Below the pieces are notes generated by a model that saw nothing but the letters and a program-made list of their open reading frames with translations, was not told the DNA's origin and did not search any database. This document shows, piece by piece, positions 1 to 11,249 of a stretch of 64,000 nucleotides of DNA; the first letter of the stretch is position 1, and every line of letters begins with the position of its first letter. The stretch lies in contig JAJTUP010000053.1 of the NCBI GenBank assembly GCA_021399435.1, positions 186,001 through 250,000 on the forward strand. The letters are read 5' to 3'. Source of the DNA: Diaporthe sp. PMI_573 (lineage: Eukaryota; Ascomycota; Sordariomycetes; Diaporthales; Diaporthaceae). Both the position numbers and the translations under genes were made by a program.

Positions 1-5
1 CTGTG

Positions 6-36
<31 letters not shown>

Positions 37-342
37 GTGGCGGGTGTCTGTGGCCGACGTCGATGTCTCGTCGTGATCGACCTCGCCTCCCTCGTGCTCG
101 TCTTCGTTATGGCCGTTTCCGTCACCGTCGCTGGTCGGCGCGGGCGCGGGCGCGGGCGCGGGCGCAGGAGCGACAGGAGCGACAGGATTGGCGTCGTTGC
201 TGTGGAGGTCAGCAGCACCTCCTGGTGCGGCTGGGGCCGTGGTTTCGGTTTCGAGTTGGAGCTCGAGCTCCAGTTCCTGGTCTGACTTGTTACTGGGCCC
301 AATGTCCTCAAACACCGCGACGGTCGACGACGAGGAAGCCAT
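1..342 (-). CDS. N-terminus of an unrecognised low-complexity protein (partial, runs off left edge)
   Basis: On the minus strand an ATG at 342-340 opens a frame that stays open to base 1 (114 codons, no stop). The peptide starts MASSSSTVAVFEDIG. It then has a Glu/Leu repeat (about residues 22-31), an Ala/Pro repeat made by a GC-rich hexamer array (plus strand about 138-167), an acidic His/Glu/Asp stretch and a run of Gln from a CAG tract at the very edge. This composition fits an intrinsically disordered N-terminus of a regulatory protein. No domain is visible and I do not recognise the protein. The start is chosen because it is the first ATG of a long open frame with coding-like composition. 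Function is unknown and depends on sequence left of the window. Confidence 0.6.
3..33. repeat. CTG/CAG trinucleotide repeat in coding sequence
   Basis: About ten consecutive CTG units on the plus strand, read as CAG (Gln) codons in the partial minus-strand gene. Probably length-polymorphic. Confidence 0.85.
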
Positions 343-1238
343 GGCCTGCACACGAACTGCTCTCTTTCTTGTCTGCTTTTCTTTGTTCCAGAATGCCTGT
401 ACCGTCTCCTCTTTTTTTTTCGTCAGGGTCCCATCGGCTGCTCCCTTGCGTGTCTGCCAGTCTACCCCGGCGGCGGCATTGATTAATTCCAGAACGGCGA
501 GGATAGTTCCCGAGACCCTGTCGTGGTTGTTGAGCGAGCCCGGGGTCTCTGAGCCTGTGCCTGGGTTTCTGTCTGTCTGGGTCTGGGGTTGAGTTTGAGT
601 GCGATGTCCCTGCCGGTAGAAATTGAGACACTGTCAAATGTCAAGGTCGAGTGCCAGTGTCAAAAGTCTGTCAATGTGATGCGGTGCTACGTCAGGCTTC
701 CGAGAGTCACTTGGGGCAGGTGGCAGAAGCAGCTCAGTCGTCGATGACTCGGGTCGTCCGATCAATTGGTTGAGTAGGGAGGGGGGGGAAGGAGTAATTC
801 AAGTCGCAGTCGCCCTCGAGACGATCTGGTCGAAAATTGACTGTTCCTTGGGCAGGAACGGCAAGGGGTAGGTACTACTGGGTGTATGTATTGTATTTTC
901 CCGTCTAAGTGTGTGTATGTGCGCGTCCCGCAGACCACACTTTAGATTAGGGAACACGGTAGATTCGGATCAAGGTTCGGCGGGAGCAGATTGCTGGAGG
1001 TCTTTGCGCGACATATGGGCCGGAGAGTGAAATTATGAATACGGTTGCACGGTGACTGAGTAACTGGGACACGGATGAGGGACAGGAAAAGAACGAGAGG
1101 AGAAGACAGGAAAGTGTGATGTCGGAGATGCTCGACGTTCTACCTTGACCTGGCCTGACGATCGATGGTCGCAGGCCGGTGCGCAATGCACATGTAGGGT
1201 ATGGTCTGCGATGCACGAGCCCGCCATGTGCGCTGCTC

Positions 1239-1239
<1 letters not shown>

Positions 1240-1281
<42 letters not shown>
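1240..1281. repeat. (CTG)14 microsatellite, followed by (CCG)n
   Basis: Uninterrupted CTG units from about 1240 to 1281, then CCG units at about 1290-1303. Overlapping frames read as poly-Leu, poly-Ala or poly-Gln but none looks like a gene. Confidence 0.85.
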
Positions 1282-2291
1282 CACCTATCGCCGCCGCCGC
1301 CGCCGGCTCCGTGGAAGCTCATCACACGCACTCACCAGGACCTGCAGAGTCTGTTCACGAGATTCTGAACCAGGGTTCCCGCCGACCGGTGCCAGCAAGA
1401 GCCCTGGACGGGACAGGAAGCGGAGAACAAGTGTGCCACGGACTGCATCCTGACTGGCTGCGGACCCCTCCGACCACGAGCACTGCGCGCCCGTGCCACG
1501 GGTGATTTCCAGACTGCAATTTGCAGACGTCCACAGGCCCGGGGCGGTTCCTGGGGATGTGATAATGGTAACCCGCCGAGACTTCCAACTTGTTCGTGGG
1601 AGCTTCAGCCCCCCACCACAGTGCAGTACACATGCCTATAGCAACCCAGAAACTCCGTACAGTCCGTGGCCAAAGGCTGACAGCCGTCGTTATCTTGGAT
1701 GCAACACAGGATCTGCGAGGGGTAGCCCTGAACATAAGGTTCCATATGTCTCGATGTCGCAAGCAGGCTGGCAGGCCGCAGGGCAGGGCTCCATCAGTTC
1801 CATCAAAACTGACCCAGAACCTCGCATACGCATCTGGTAGCTATGGGTCTGCAGAATGACCCTGATCCTTCTGATCTTCGTCTCTTTTGGGACGCGCAGT
1901 TGCAGACCCATGTCTTGGCTCGTCGAAAATCCGAGCATCTATCTCATTTCGTTATGATTAATTTCGAAGGGAGGGAGAAAAAAAAGAGAGAAGACTTTGG
2001 CTGCAAAAAGATTGATCTCCGTCCTTGCAATCAAACTTCGCAAGCAGCCGGGATCAACCATCAATCTGGCAGGTCGTCACACGCGGGCCACTTGCTAGTC
2101 CCGCAAATCAAAAAAGAAGTCTCCGAAACTCTCAGACGCAATTCGCGCGGGTACCCCCCATCTCAAGAGGAGGGACCTGAAACCCGGCAGACGGTGGCGT
2201 GAGCCCGACTGAGGTGTTGCCCGCCGAGCACCAACACTTGATCTTCATCGAGGGGGTCCTTGATGACTGGTGAGCTGGTCATGCTGCTTTA

Positions 2292-2311
2292 CTGGCTGGC
2301 TGGCTGGCTGG
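2292..2311. repeat. CTGG tetranucleotide repeat
   Basis: Five consecutive CTGG units in non-coding DNA. Confidence 0.7.
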
Positions 2312-5300
2312 CCGGTTGGACGCCGCAACTGTCGACCCAACTCGAGCACTTCCAACCGCAACGGGCCTAGCAAGCCTAGAACGCTGACGTCTCGTCGGCT
2401 CTCTGCATCGAGGGTAGACGCTAGGGCCTCCACCCGGCACCTCCCCCTTTTGAGTTGCATCGGGGTTGGTCATCTGGCTAAATTACGCGCATGATGAGGT
2501 GTGATGGCAGGGCAGCGTGGCCGCTCTGGAAGGCCTTCGAGGCCATCCTACACCGGCGCTGACTGGACGGCTGCCCTCGTGGTGGGTGGGAACAAGAAAT
2601 AATGTCGCAACGAGTTGTGGGTCCTCCTGTACGTCAGGACCGTGACAGTCACTGCTCCTTTGGTATCGGACTACTATTAGTCTACAGTATCCTGAGCAGC
2701 CCAGGCCACCGCGGGCCACCAGAGCGAACAGAGCGCAACTCGCCCAACTTGGGCAGGCCTCAGCAACCCGGACAGGCTTCCGCTGGTTTGGTTTGATTAA
2801 GAAGACCTTCACCCCTCGTGCCCAGGCTGTCGTTCCCCTCCGCTCTGACCGTTTGGGTCAGGGCCAGCTCTCCTTGAAATTCCTTTGTTCTCCTGGCCAA
2901 GAAACTGACCAGAGGGGTGTAGACTGGCTCAGGCATTTGCCATGTGAATGGACCCACCGTGGAGCTTGCCCTGCATCCCTCTCCCGTGCCTTTCCTTCGG
3001 CTCTCTACTAGTCGAGGGCATCATGCTGCCGGACCCGATTTCGAGGCGCCGAATTCGGGCCTAGTAACGTCTCTCCGCGGCGCCAATGCCGGGGCCTGGT
3101 TTCGACAACGACGTCGAGGTCCCAAGCGAGCGGCCGACGCCCAGCCAGGCCTGCCAGCTGTGCTGGACGCTTTTTCCAATTTGGGTCAGCGCGCCGGAGG
3201 TCTTCGATAGTTGCACCTCTCGCAGCCAGCCCAAGCAACCTCAGACGAACTTTGGGAGAGGGGAGAACCGTCAATATAGCTTATCCTGCAGCCTTTGTTA
3301 TTGCCTCACTCGACCCCCGGAATCCCGATCTTGGTTCGACGTTTCTTTAAGGTTCGTTGTTGCCTTAGCTCGAAACATCTCAATCCCCAGAGAAAGCAGG
3401 TGTGGACTGTGCGTCGTCTATGCAAGCGTCCGCAAGTCTGCCCCATGTGAGATCGACGAACCTTGTGTGATCAGACCAACCCATTGTCTCGAGGTCTGAT
3501 ACTCAAAGCAGCAGGGAACGGGTAATATTGCGTAAATTTTGAAAACACTACGGCGCATCTGCGCAGCTGGATCAGATAATGAGAACTAAATATGTGGATA
3601 TGCCGAGAATTGCCTCGGGGCTCGGTTCTGTTTGAAGCATGTAGAAGATTTGAAGGAGTCCGGCGCGCCCTCTAGTCACGTCAGCTTTCGCCTCGCCAGT
3701 TTAGCGACAGTGTCAGGTGCCGGAGGTGTCTCTAGGACCGGAAAACAATTCAGTTGGTCAGGCAAGGACAACGCGTTGTGTCTGCACACGAGCAACCTCT
3801 TTCACCTCCGCACGCCCAGCTGTGGTGTGGTGCAGTTACTGTCGCATCACCGTCACGATGCCCTACCAAGGCTGCACCTAGACAAACAAGCGAACTTGGC
3901 ATTCTGGTGACCCAACTACTGCGCTACCAGCCACTCAGCCTCTGCCCAGCGTATCTCAACTCAGCTCCTGAGTCGTCCGAGATGGTTACTGGCCATCCCG
4001 TCGCACTTCTTGGTGACGACGCACCAAATAATCCGGACAAAGGCCGTCTTTCTTTTGAATTACCGTGATGAAGTCTCAATGCCGACTATTCTTAGATCTG
4101 ACCGAAGCAAGAAAATTTAATCGTGATGCACAGGGTTGGAGAGCAGGCGACCAACTTCTGAGCATGAACGATGAGGCTCAAAATAAAATGTACTCGGTCC
4201 CCACAGGGCCCCGTCATTGGGTACGAAGCAGACACCTCAGCCTCATCAATTGTCGGGGTGCCCGTAGCCGCCACGGCGAAGAAAATTGGCCCGACAAGCG
4301 CGGTTCAGGCGCGGTCAATAGTCTCAGCAAGGAGCAGGCCTGGCCACAACTTCTGCAGAGATGGTTGGATATTTTGGCAACCCAAGCGGCCGTGGTGTTG
4401 TGATTGATTGCCTGTCGTCATCGAACGGTCGCGTATACCTCGGGTCATCATTTGCGAGTCAAAGATTTGAACCATCCCAGGGAGAATCTGAGGTGCCAAA
4501 TTGGGAGTTTCTTTTCCGTTGTGGTCCCTCCAAGCCCCTTCGTTTCAAGTTATCGTATCAGAAAACAAGCAGTCAGGACAGTGGCAAAGCCCCCATGATC
4601 GGACTGTGCTCGGCAATCGATCAGCAATTCACAGTGCCCACTGGTCAAATTGTAGCGGCAGCTGATCGAAATAATCGCGGGAGTCCGTGGGAGCGCCGTC
4701 TCTTTGCCGTCGGGTCTGACTGGCGTGGGTGACAGTGTCTGGGAGTAATAAGACGGCGCAACAGATGACAGCTCGGAAGCCGGTCTTCGATGCCTCAATC
4801 GGTCGAGGTTTGGGACGCAGGTGTGGGCCCAGGGAAGAAAAGACGTCGTCTGAAGATCCCGGTTGTTAGAGAGTCGACCCGTGGTAGGCAAGTCAGCAGC
4901 CAACAGGGCCGTCCGAGCTTGATTCGTCCAGACAGACCGAGGGGCAAACAAGCCATAGCGCTCTGCTGGTGTTTTCCCGCCCGCCGCCGCTGTGTTTCGT
5001 TTCCCCTGTTGCTCGGTTACGATCTCCGTGTTAGACGCCCGAGGGAGGATGAGGCTGAAGGCTAAACGAGCCTGGGATTGGGGACACAGCCGTGGGATAC
5101 AACGGGGCCTGGACCGGGCGTGAGCGAGCGGTGAAGGCCTGTCCAGGCTGAGCGACGAGGCCCGATTCGTGAGGAAGTGGTAGAGCCCACCAGCCTCTGT
5201 GACATGCTCGGCCGCACCAGTTCTGCTCAGCTCTGAACTGCAATGCTCTGCTATGCTATGTCATCAAGCCAAACATTCCTCTTCGGACCGGCCTGGCAGG

Positions 5301-5753
5301 CTGGCAGGCTGATGAGATGGAGGATGCGATACAAAGCCCCCGACCTCGGCTGACAATTGGCCACTGGCGTCTCTGGTTGAGGCGATGCAAGCTGCATGTG
5401 CCGCATGCTCGGGTTGCAGCGACCAAGTGGGACTGGACAGCCAGGGAGTTGCAGGGCTGGGTGGCTGACTGGCTGGTATGCCTGCATGCAGTCTGCAGTA
5501 CACAACACTGGCGTATGCTGGGGTGAAGGTGGGCCAGGATTGTGGTGCAGTATTGTATTGTGGTGTAAGATAGACTGTGCTGTGCTGCACAGTACGTGCG
5601 GCGAGGTGCCGTTCTGCGACGATGCCTAACCAAGGGCGGAAGTTGAAACTTGCCCGGAGGCGATCAGCGCACAGCAACACGCAGCAACACGCAGCAACGC
5701 CCACCAGCATCCACAACAACACAACGCACAGTATGTCTGTCGCAGGTCTTGCT

Positions 5754-5756
<3 letters not shown>

Positions 5757-5789
<33 letters not shown>
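5757..5789. repeat. (GA)16 dinucleotide repeat
   Basis: 33 bases of alternating GA on the plus strand, about 2 kb upstream of the MAPK phosphatase start. It creates spurious Glu-Arg and Ser-Leu ORFs in both directions. Confidence 0.9.
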
Positions 5790-5792
<3 letters not shown>

Positions 5793-7817
5793 ATCATTCC
5801 CATTGACTCGCAGCCTGTTGGTTGTGGAGAGCAAGCTTGGGATACGGGCACCTTCTTTTCTTTTTTTGTTCCCTCTCTGTTCTTTTGCCCCGGACAAGTG
5901 AAGATCGGTGCGAGTCTAAAATTACCAAGTACCACAGCCAACTGGCCCAGCAGGCGGGCAGAGAGTGGCAGGCAGGGCAGAACAACCATCCTTTCGGTAC
6001 GTACCTGGGTAGGTACTTGGGTAAGTGAAGGCGATACACAGTACTGTCAAAGTTACCCCTTGCCCATTGGCTCGTCGACTGAAACGCCTGCCTATTTTTA
6101 GATGCACCATAGCGGCTAACGCCTGCAGTCACGGCACAGGTCATTGGCTGGGGCGGCGGGACCCACCATGCTACCAGACGCAGCTTCCCTGGCCGTCCCC
6201 ATTGTTCTCCGAGAAAAGGGCATCTCTGGGCCCCTGCCCTGCCCTGCGACCCCTGCTCCCTCCTGCCGTCTCGCACATCAGTGGCTGGATGGCTGCTGGA
6301 CTCCGCGCTTGAAAGTGGACTTGGGCGCCTGCGTTGCCCCCTCCCACCCCCCCTCCGTGTCCAAGGCTCTGCTCCCTCTCGACGAGCGAACCAACCAACC
6401 GACCAACCAGGCGCACGGCAACGGCACCAAGCAACGCACCACGACGGCAGCTAACCTGGGGAGCCCGCCTGAGACCGATGACTCTCAGATCTGCCATCCA
6501 TCACTCTTTCAACTTTTCTCACTTTTGTTCCTCGCCTCGAAGCATCTGGCGCCCGTGTACGCTACCGCAATTACGAGTCCTGGGGTCTCGCCAGTTCAGC
6601 CCTGCTCACGACGACGCTTGCCTTGCTCCTGCTGCTGCAATCAGAAAAAGACTAGGCCAGATCCTTGGGCCCAAGCCTAAGCCTGGCGAGCAAGCGCACA
6701 GCAAGGGTCCTCTTTCCCTCGTCCCTCCTCGCCCGTTTCCGTTCCCAATTCACGTCCCCAGGCAACCTTTGAATTCATACTGTATACTGTATGAACCGGG
6801 TGACCCCCCTGCTGCGACTCTTTTTACCCTTTTTCTCCTCCGCATCCTGGTTGTCACTGGCTTCCCCTCCCAGGGCCCCCAGTCGAGCCAATTCTACGCC
6901 TCTCTTCGACCTCGTCACCTCGTCCTCTTCTCTCCATCTCCCCCATCCCGAATTAATCCTCCCGGCGACTCAGCGCAGCCCGCAACACAAAACCAGACAG
7001 CCTCCCTTTTTTCGCGCGGTGCGGTGTGCAGAAGAGAAGAGTCTAGCTGAGCTGAAGTCGGGTCGAGTCAAGAGTGACCAAGAATAGAGGGTATCGCCTC
7101 CCAAGGACAACAAAGACAAGACTACTGGGGCCCACGACCTCACGATATTTCGTCCCGACCCGGCCCACCAACCTCCTCTCGTCTCATCTTCTCCTTCGAC
7201 AACCACCTCCCCACCGGCCATCATCATTGTTCCCTCTTGGAGTTGCGGTCTGGATATATCCGAACATGTGGTGATATCTTGTCTCGTGCTCCATCTTTCT
7301 TCTGCATATCCAACATTTATTCTCCTTCCTTTCCGCCGCTTAGCCCTATTGTTCCCAGCGCATCCCATAAATAAAACAAACAACCTCCACGTCAACGAAT
7401 CCTTCTCCTTACTGCGCCTTCTCCGGTTCCCGAGATCCGGTACCTGAGACCCATCCTGTCCAAGGTCAATTTGGTGGAGCAAGACAGGTCGCGCCAGAGG
7501 TCAAGGCCAACTCGTTTATCTAAAGAGGAGGGCTTAGGTTTCGTGTAACACAGGATACAGCAGCGCTGTCCCGTTTACCGACCTCGTCAGTCGACATACT
7601 TCCCTAATTCCCACCCGGCGTGTTGCCCTTTCCAACAGGCAGCCCGGCTTCACAGAGACAAACCACTCGGTAGTAGCACACGGCTTCGCGACACGAACGG
7701 TATTGAATTGACCCGACGGGGTCAAGAGGAGGTCGACCTGAACCAGAAAACCGACCCTGTCATCGAGAATCGCCCAACTTTACTGCCCAGGCACGTATTG
7801 CAGCCCGTCAGACGACC

Positions 7818-10238
7818 ATGTATACAACATCGGCTCGTCGACTATACGAGGATCAAATACCATCCTTCATGTCAGTGTTTGACCTAGACCAGGCCATGCA
7901 AGACCAGGACACCGTCACCGTCGTCGATCCCAAGATGGTGGGAGTCGAACCAAAATGCAACCCACAATTGCCTTCCGACCCTTCACAACTCCTCCAGCCA
8001 CCAGCAATCCCACCCAACCATCAACATCGGGATAGCACGTCAACACAAACCTCCGAGTCCGCGGACTCATCTCCGACGACGACTGTGTCGTGCACAGATT
8101 CGTCGTCGCTCTCCGACCCTTCTCCTTCCTCGTCGCCAGATTCTCCAGTCAATCTGGTCCCCTTGAATGCCTTCCCATCGACCAATTTTGGGGGCCTGCC
8201 ATCCATGGCGACCCTGGCTGTTTCCGAACCTAGGAACCACCTGATACGTCCCATGACCTCACCTGCGCCGCGGCGACCTAGGAATATGAAAGGCCTTTCC
8301 ATCCAGCCGCCCTTTGCGGCCTCGGCTGCCTCATCGTCAATCACGTCTGAGCCGTCTTCTCCGTCTTTCATAAAACCCACGATCCCGGCCATGAAGAGAA
8401 AGCCCAGTCAACTCAGCTTGAAAACAAATTCGGATGATTTGGCCGGCCGCCCCACCCTCGAGGTCCCACAAAGTCCATCTGTGCCTGCGCTTGCGCAGAG
8501 AAGAGCATTGAAACATTCTACCTCATCCCCACACATGCTCAGTGGACTGAAGTCATCGACGTTTGGTCCCGCCGGTGGTATGACCTTCCCGACGGTCTTC
8601 GAACGCAACGAGTCGGGCCTCTCCTCCTTCCTAAGACCTGGGAAGGATTCTTCACCCCGCGACAGGAACGACGCGATTTTGGAGGAGGACTCGCCTATTC
8701 GGAGTCAAGTGGCCAACCGTGCCGCGTTTGACTTTGAACCTTACCATGAAAAAGAGAGCAATGAGGACCAGAAGTCCCCAACGTACCCCGACGGCCCCGT
8801 CGCCATTTATGGAAATGATGTTTACCTCTACATGGAGCCGACTGCTGAGGAGGCTTCCAGATTCGATGTCATTATCAATGTCGCTCGTGAGGTTCCAAAC
8901 CCTTTCAAGGAGACATCGGACAAAGACGAGCCCATGGGCGATACATCTCCAATCCCAGACACGGCCGTGACCAGCTCGAGCTTTGCGACCGCCTTTGAGT
9001 TCCAGCCTGACGAAATGACCCCCACCACCCCCAAGGCGCAGTTCTCGCCCAAGGAACCCGAATACATTCACATACCCTGGGACCATAACACGGACATTGG
9101 GTCAGATTTGATGTTCCTGTGCGAGACAATCGAGAGGAAGACACTCGCTGGCCAGAAGGTCCTGGTACACTGTCAACAGGGAGCCAGTCGCTCTGCCAGT
9201 TTGATCATCGCCTATGGTATTTACCAGAAACCGGAAATGAGTGTGAACGACGCGTATTATGCGGCTCAGACAAAGAGCAAGTGGATCAGCCCCAACATGC
9301 GGTTGATGTACTGCCTGCAGGATTTCCAGAAGGAGGTCTCCAAGAGGAAGTTGCCCCCGAACTCAGCCTACAAGCCAAGGAGTGGTCGTCGGAGTCCATC
9401 AAAGCACCGCTTGACACTCTCTGTGGACGCGATCGACGTACCCAAGGAACCGAGGACGGCACCTCTGCCAGACGATGATATCGCAACCAAAAGCTCGAGC
9501 CCGAGCAATTCGCCATTGCGCGCCCGCGGTAACTCTACACCGGACCAAATCTCCATATCTCCGGGTCCATCGTCGGCGCCGTCGAGTTTCTCCTGGATCG
9601 AGAAGGAGGACGAGGCTAATCCCGGGAAATTCGGACGATTCAGTCCTTCGCAGATCTTCAAAACGCCTCCAGCACCACCAGCAATTCGGGTCGAGAGCGG
9701 GCGTGGAAATACATCATCGGACCACTCAGGATATTTCCCTAAGCCCCCGCCATCCCCAGGTTTTGGGTCGTTCCTGCCAGATGTGTATGAGAAGCCCCCA
9801 AAATCGCCTGGGTTCGCGGCTCACAGGTTCGGCGAGAAGCGGAGTCTCGGATTCAGTCCTCTGAACTTCGGCTCGTTTTCAAAGCCCGGGAGTGTTGGGA
9901 AGCTCCCTAAGGCGGAACGGGAAGTTCAGGTAGTGAACAGTCTACCCGAGGACGCGGCGCTGATGTCACCGCGAGCCGAGATCATCACGGACAACCCGGT
10001 GCACAACTCTTTCGCCGGTTTCCACGGTTTGCGTTTCGTCGAGAGCCCTCCCACACCCAACGATCAGATCTTCTCTGCAAGCCCAGTGCAAGAGCAGGCC
10101 TTGTTTTCACCACGGGAGTCTACATTTCCCCGAGACACTTTTAACCACTTTGGACGTCCTCGCCAAGTCTCAGATCCTCGAAGCCCACCCACCAAAGGCG
10201 AGGCTCCGATCATCAGGTCCATTGATGATTACATATAG
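7818..10238 (+). CDS. MSG5: Dual-specificity MAP kinase phosphatase (Msg5/Pmp1 family)
   Basis: A single 806-aa open frame with no intron. The first 320 residues are Ser/Pro-rich and disordered, with a basic segment near residue 194 (MKRKPSQLSL) that could be a MAPK docking site. A dual-specificity phosphatase domain follows at about 330-500. Its signature HCQQGASRS at about 451-459 has the catalytic Cys and invariant Arg, followed by an AYGIYQ helix typical of the family. YIHIPWDHNTDI before it matches the region preceding the P-loop in Msg5-type enzymes. The C-terminal 300 residues are Ser/Pro-rich with many SP/TP sites. These enzymes dephosphorylate the Thr and Tyr of MAPK activation loops and damp cell-wall-integrity and pheromone/pathogenicity MAPKs. 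The upstream DNA is very long and pyrimidine-rich, which suggests a long regulated leader. Family call is firm; exact orthology is inferred. Confidence 0.88.
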   Translation: MYTTSARRLYEDQIPSFMSVFDLDQAMQDQDTVTVVDPKMVGVEPKCNPQLPSDPSQLLQPPAIPPNHQHRDSTSTQTSESADSSPTTTVSCTDSSSLSDPSPSSSPDSPVNLVPLNAFPSTNFGGLPSMATLAVSEPRNHLIRPMTSPAPRRPRNMKGLSIQPPFAASAASSSITSEPSSPSFIKPTIPAMKRKPSQLSLKTNSDDLAGRPTLEVPQSPSVPALAQRRALKHSTSSPHMLSGLKSSTFGPAGGMTFPTVFERNESGLSSFLRPGKDSSPRDRNDAILEEDSPIRSQVANRAAFDFEPYHEKESNEDQKSPTYPDGPVAIYGNDVYLYMEPTAEEASRFDVIINVAREVPNPFKETSDKDEPMGDTSPIPDTAVTSSSFATAFEFQPDEMTPTTPKAQFSPKEPEYIHIPWDHNTDIGSDLMFLCETIERKTLAGQKVLVHCQQGASRSASLIIAYGIYQKPEMSVNDAYYAAQTKSKWISPNMRLMYCLQDFQKEVSKRKLPPNSAYKPRSGRRSPSKHRLTLSVDAIDVPKEPRTAPLPDDDIATKSSSPSNSPLRARGNSTPDQISISPGPSSAPSSFSWIEKEDEANPGKFGRFSPSQIFKTPPAPPAIRVESGRGNTSSDHSGYFPKPPPSPGFGSFLPDVYEKPPKSPGFAAHRFGEKRSLGFSPLNFGSFSKPGSVGKLPKAEREVQVVNSLPEDAALMSPRAEIITDNPVHNSFAGFHGLRFVESPPTPNDQIFSASPVQEQALFSPRESTFPRDTFNHFGRPRQVSDPRSPPTKGEAPIIRSIDDYI

Positions 10239-11249
10239 ACCCGATGATACACACAACTACATCCAAGAAGCATCAGCCCTTTCCGAATGCGCAATATCGC
10301 TCGTCATGACTCGCAATGCATGTCGATAATAAATCCATCACAATCCGCACGCATCAAATCGGAGTTGGGGCATACGCAATTCACTATCAACCCTATGGGG
10401 TTCGGAACATCAAGCATCCACGCGGAGCTTTCATTGAACCAATTCAGCTTTCCTTTGTCGAATGTTCCTCTTCCTTTTGGGAGGTTATCGATCGCTCAGT
10501 GGCCAGAAAGGCCACTTTATTTCATAAATGGAAATGTATAATCTGGACGGGAGCCACATGGCTTCACTTCTGACAGGCGTACCGAATGTTTTCGGCTGAG
10601 GTTTGGCGAGGCTGAGGCCAACGCCATCATCAGAAGACAGCTCGCGCAAGGAAGGGTCTTCTCGTTATGGGCGGTTGGGCTGCCCGGTGTCATGGTTGCG
10701 AAGGGCGTATGACGAGGAAAAGCTTTCAGCATTTCTGGCCTCTTACCTGTTCTGTGTCGTGCTTTATTCAAGTCATGATTCCCCAAGCATAAGATGGGTC
10801 GGGATGGGAACATGAGGGAGCGAGGACATATCAAGAGGCCGAGCGCCGCTCGGGCTGCTCAAGATGGGAAGGGAAGGACGAGACTCGAAATTTACGAACC
10901 ATATGACGAGGAAGCAAAGAGTGGAGGAGATACCTCTGAAAGCTAGGGATATCAGCTCGAGAGTGATGAACACTTTTGAGGATAGTCTAAACAGTGAAAG
11001 GCATATCCGTGCTACGGTGTGCACATAAAAATATCATGAACATTTCAGAAAGCCGCATGTGTCTGCCTGCCATCCACTCCGTGCCATGGTGAATCGACGA
11101 ATTGCAGTGATACATCAGGGACGACGCACATATCAGTTTGGAAATTCTTGTGTTTCTGGGTGTAAACTCTACCAGTTCTACTCTAACCGCTGGCCCCGTC
11201 AGTCTCCTCATCATCTGCGAGGCCAGATCAACATGCGCTTTGGACCATT
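10239..11249. other. Convergent intergenic region (3' ends of the phosphatase and HUT1 genes)
   Basis: About 1 kb between two genes pointing at each other. It should hold both 3' UTRs and poly(A) signals (an AATAAA-like string lies near 10327). No gene is supported. Confidence 0.5.

Larger units (their letters stand above)
343..7817. other. Gene-poor 7.5 kb interval; promoter/leader DNA and microsatellites
   Basis: No ORF here has domain motifs or a convincing splice structure; the longer open frames come from simple repeats or pyrimidine bias. Contents: a 14-unit CTG run near 1240-1281 followed by CCG units, CTGG repeats at 2292-2311, GCAACAC-type repeats near 5671-5700, a (GA)n tract at 5757-5789, and a GTACCTGGGTAGGTACTTGG motif near 6000. 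From about 6300 the plus strand becomes strongly pyrimidine-rich up to the start codon at 7818. This suggests a long leader of the phosphatase gene, possibly with a 5'-UTR intron. The left part must hold the promoter of the minus-strand gene at 1-342. Confidence 0.5.

Noticed and set aside
4361..4732. 123-codon plus-strand frame
   Set aside because: Mixed composition but no recognisable domain, no flanking exons and no conserved motif.
5264..5989. 241-codon minus-strand frame
   Set aside because: Driven by the GA/CT repeat and Cys/Ser/Pro-rich noise; no domain, no splice context.
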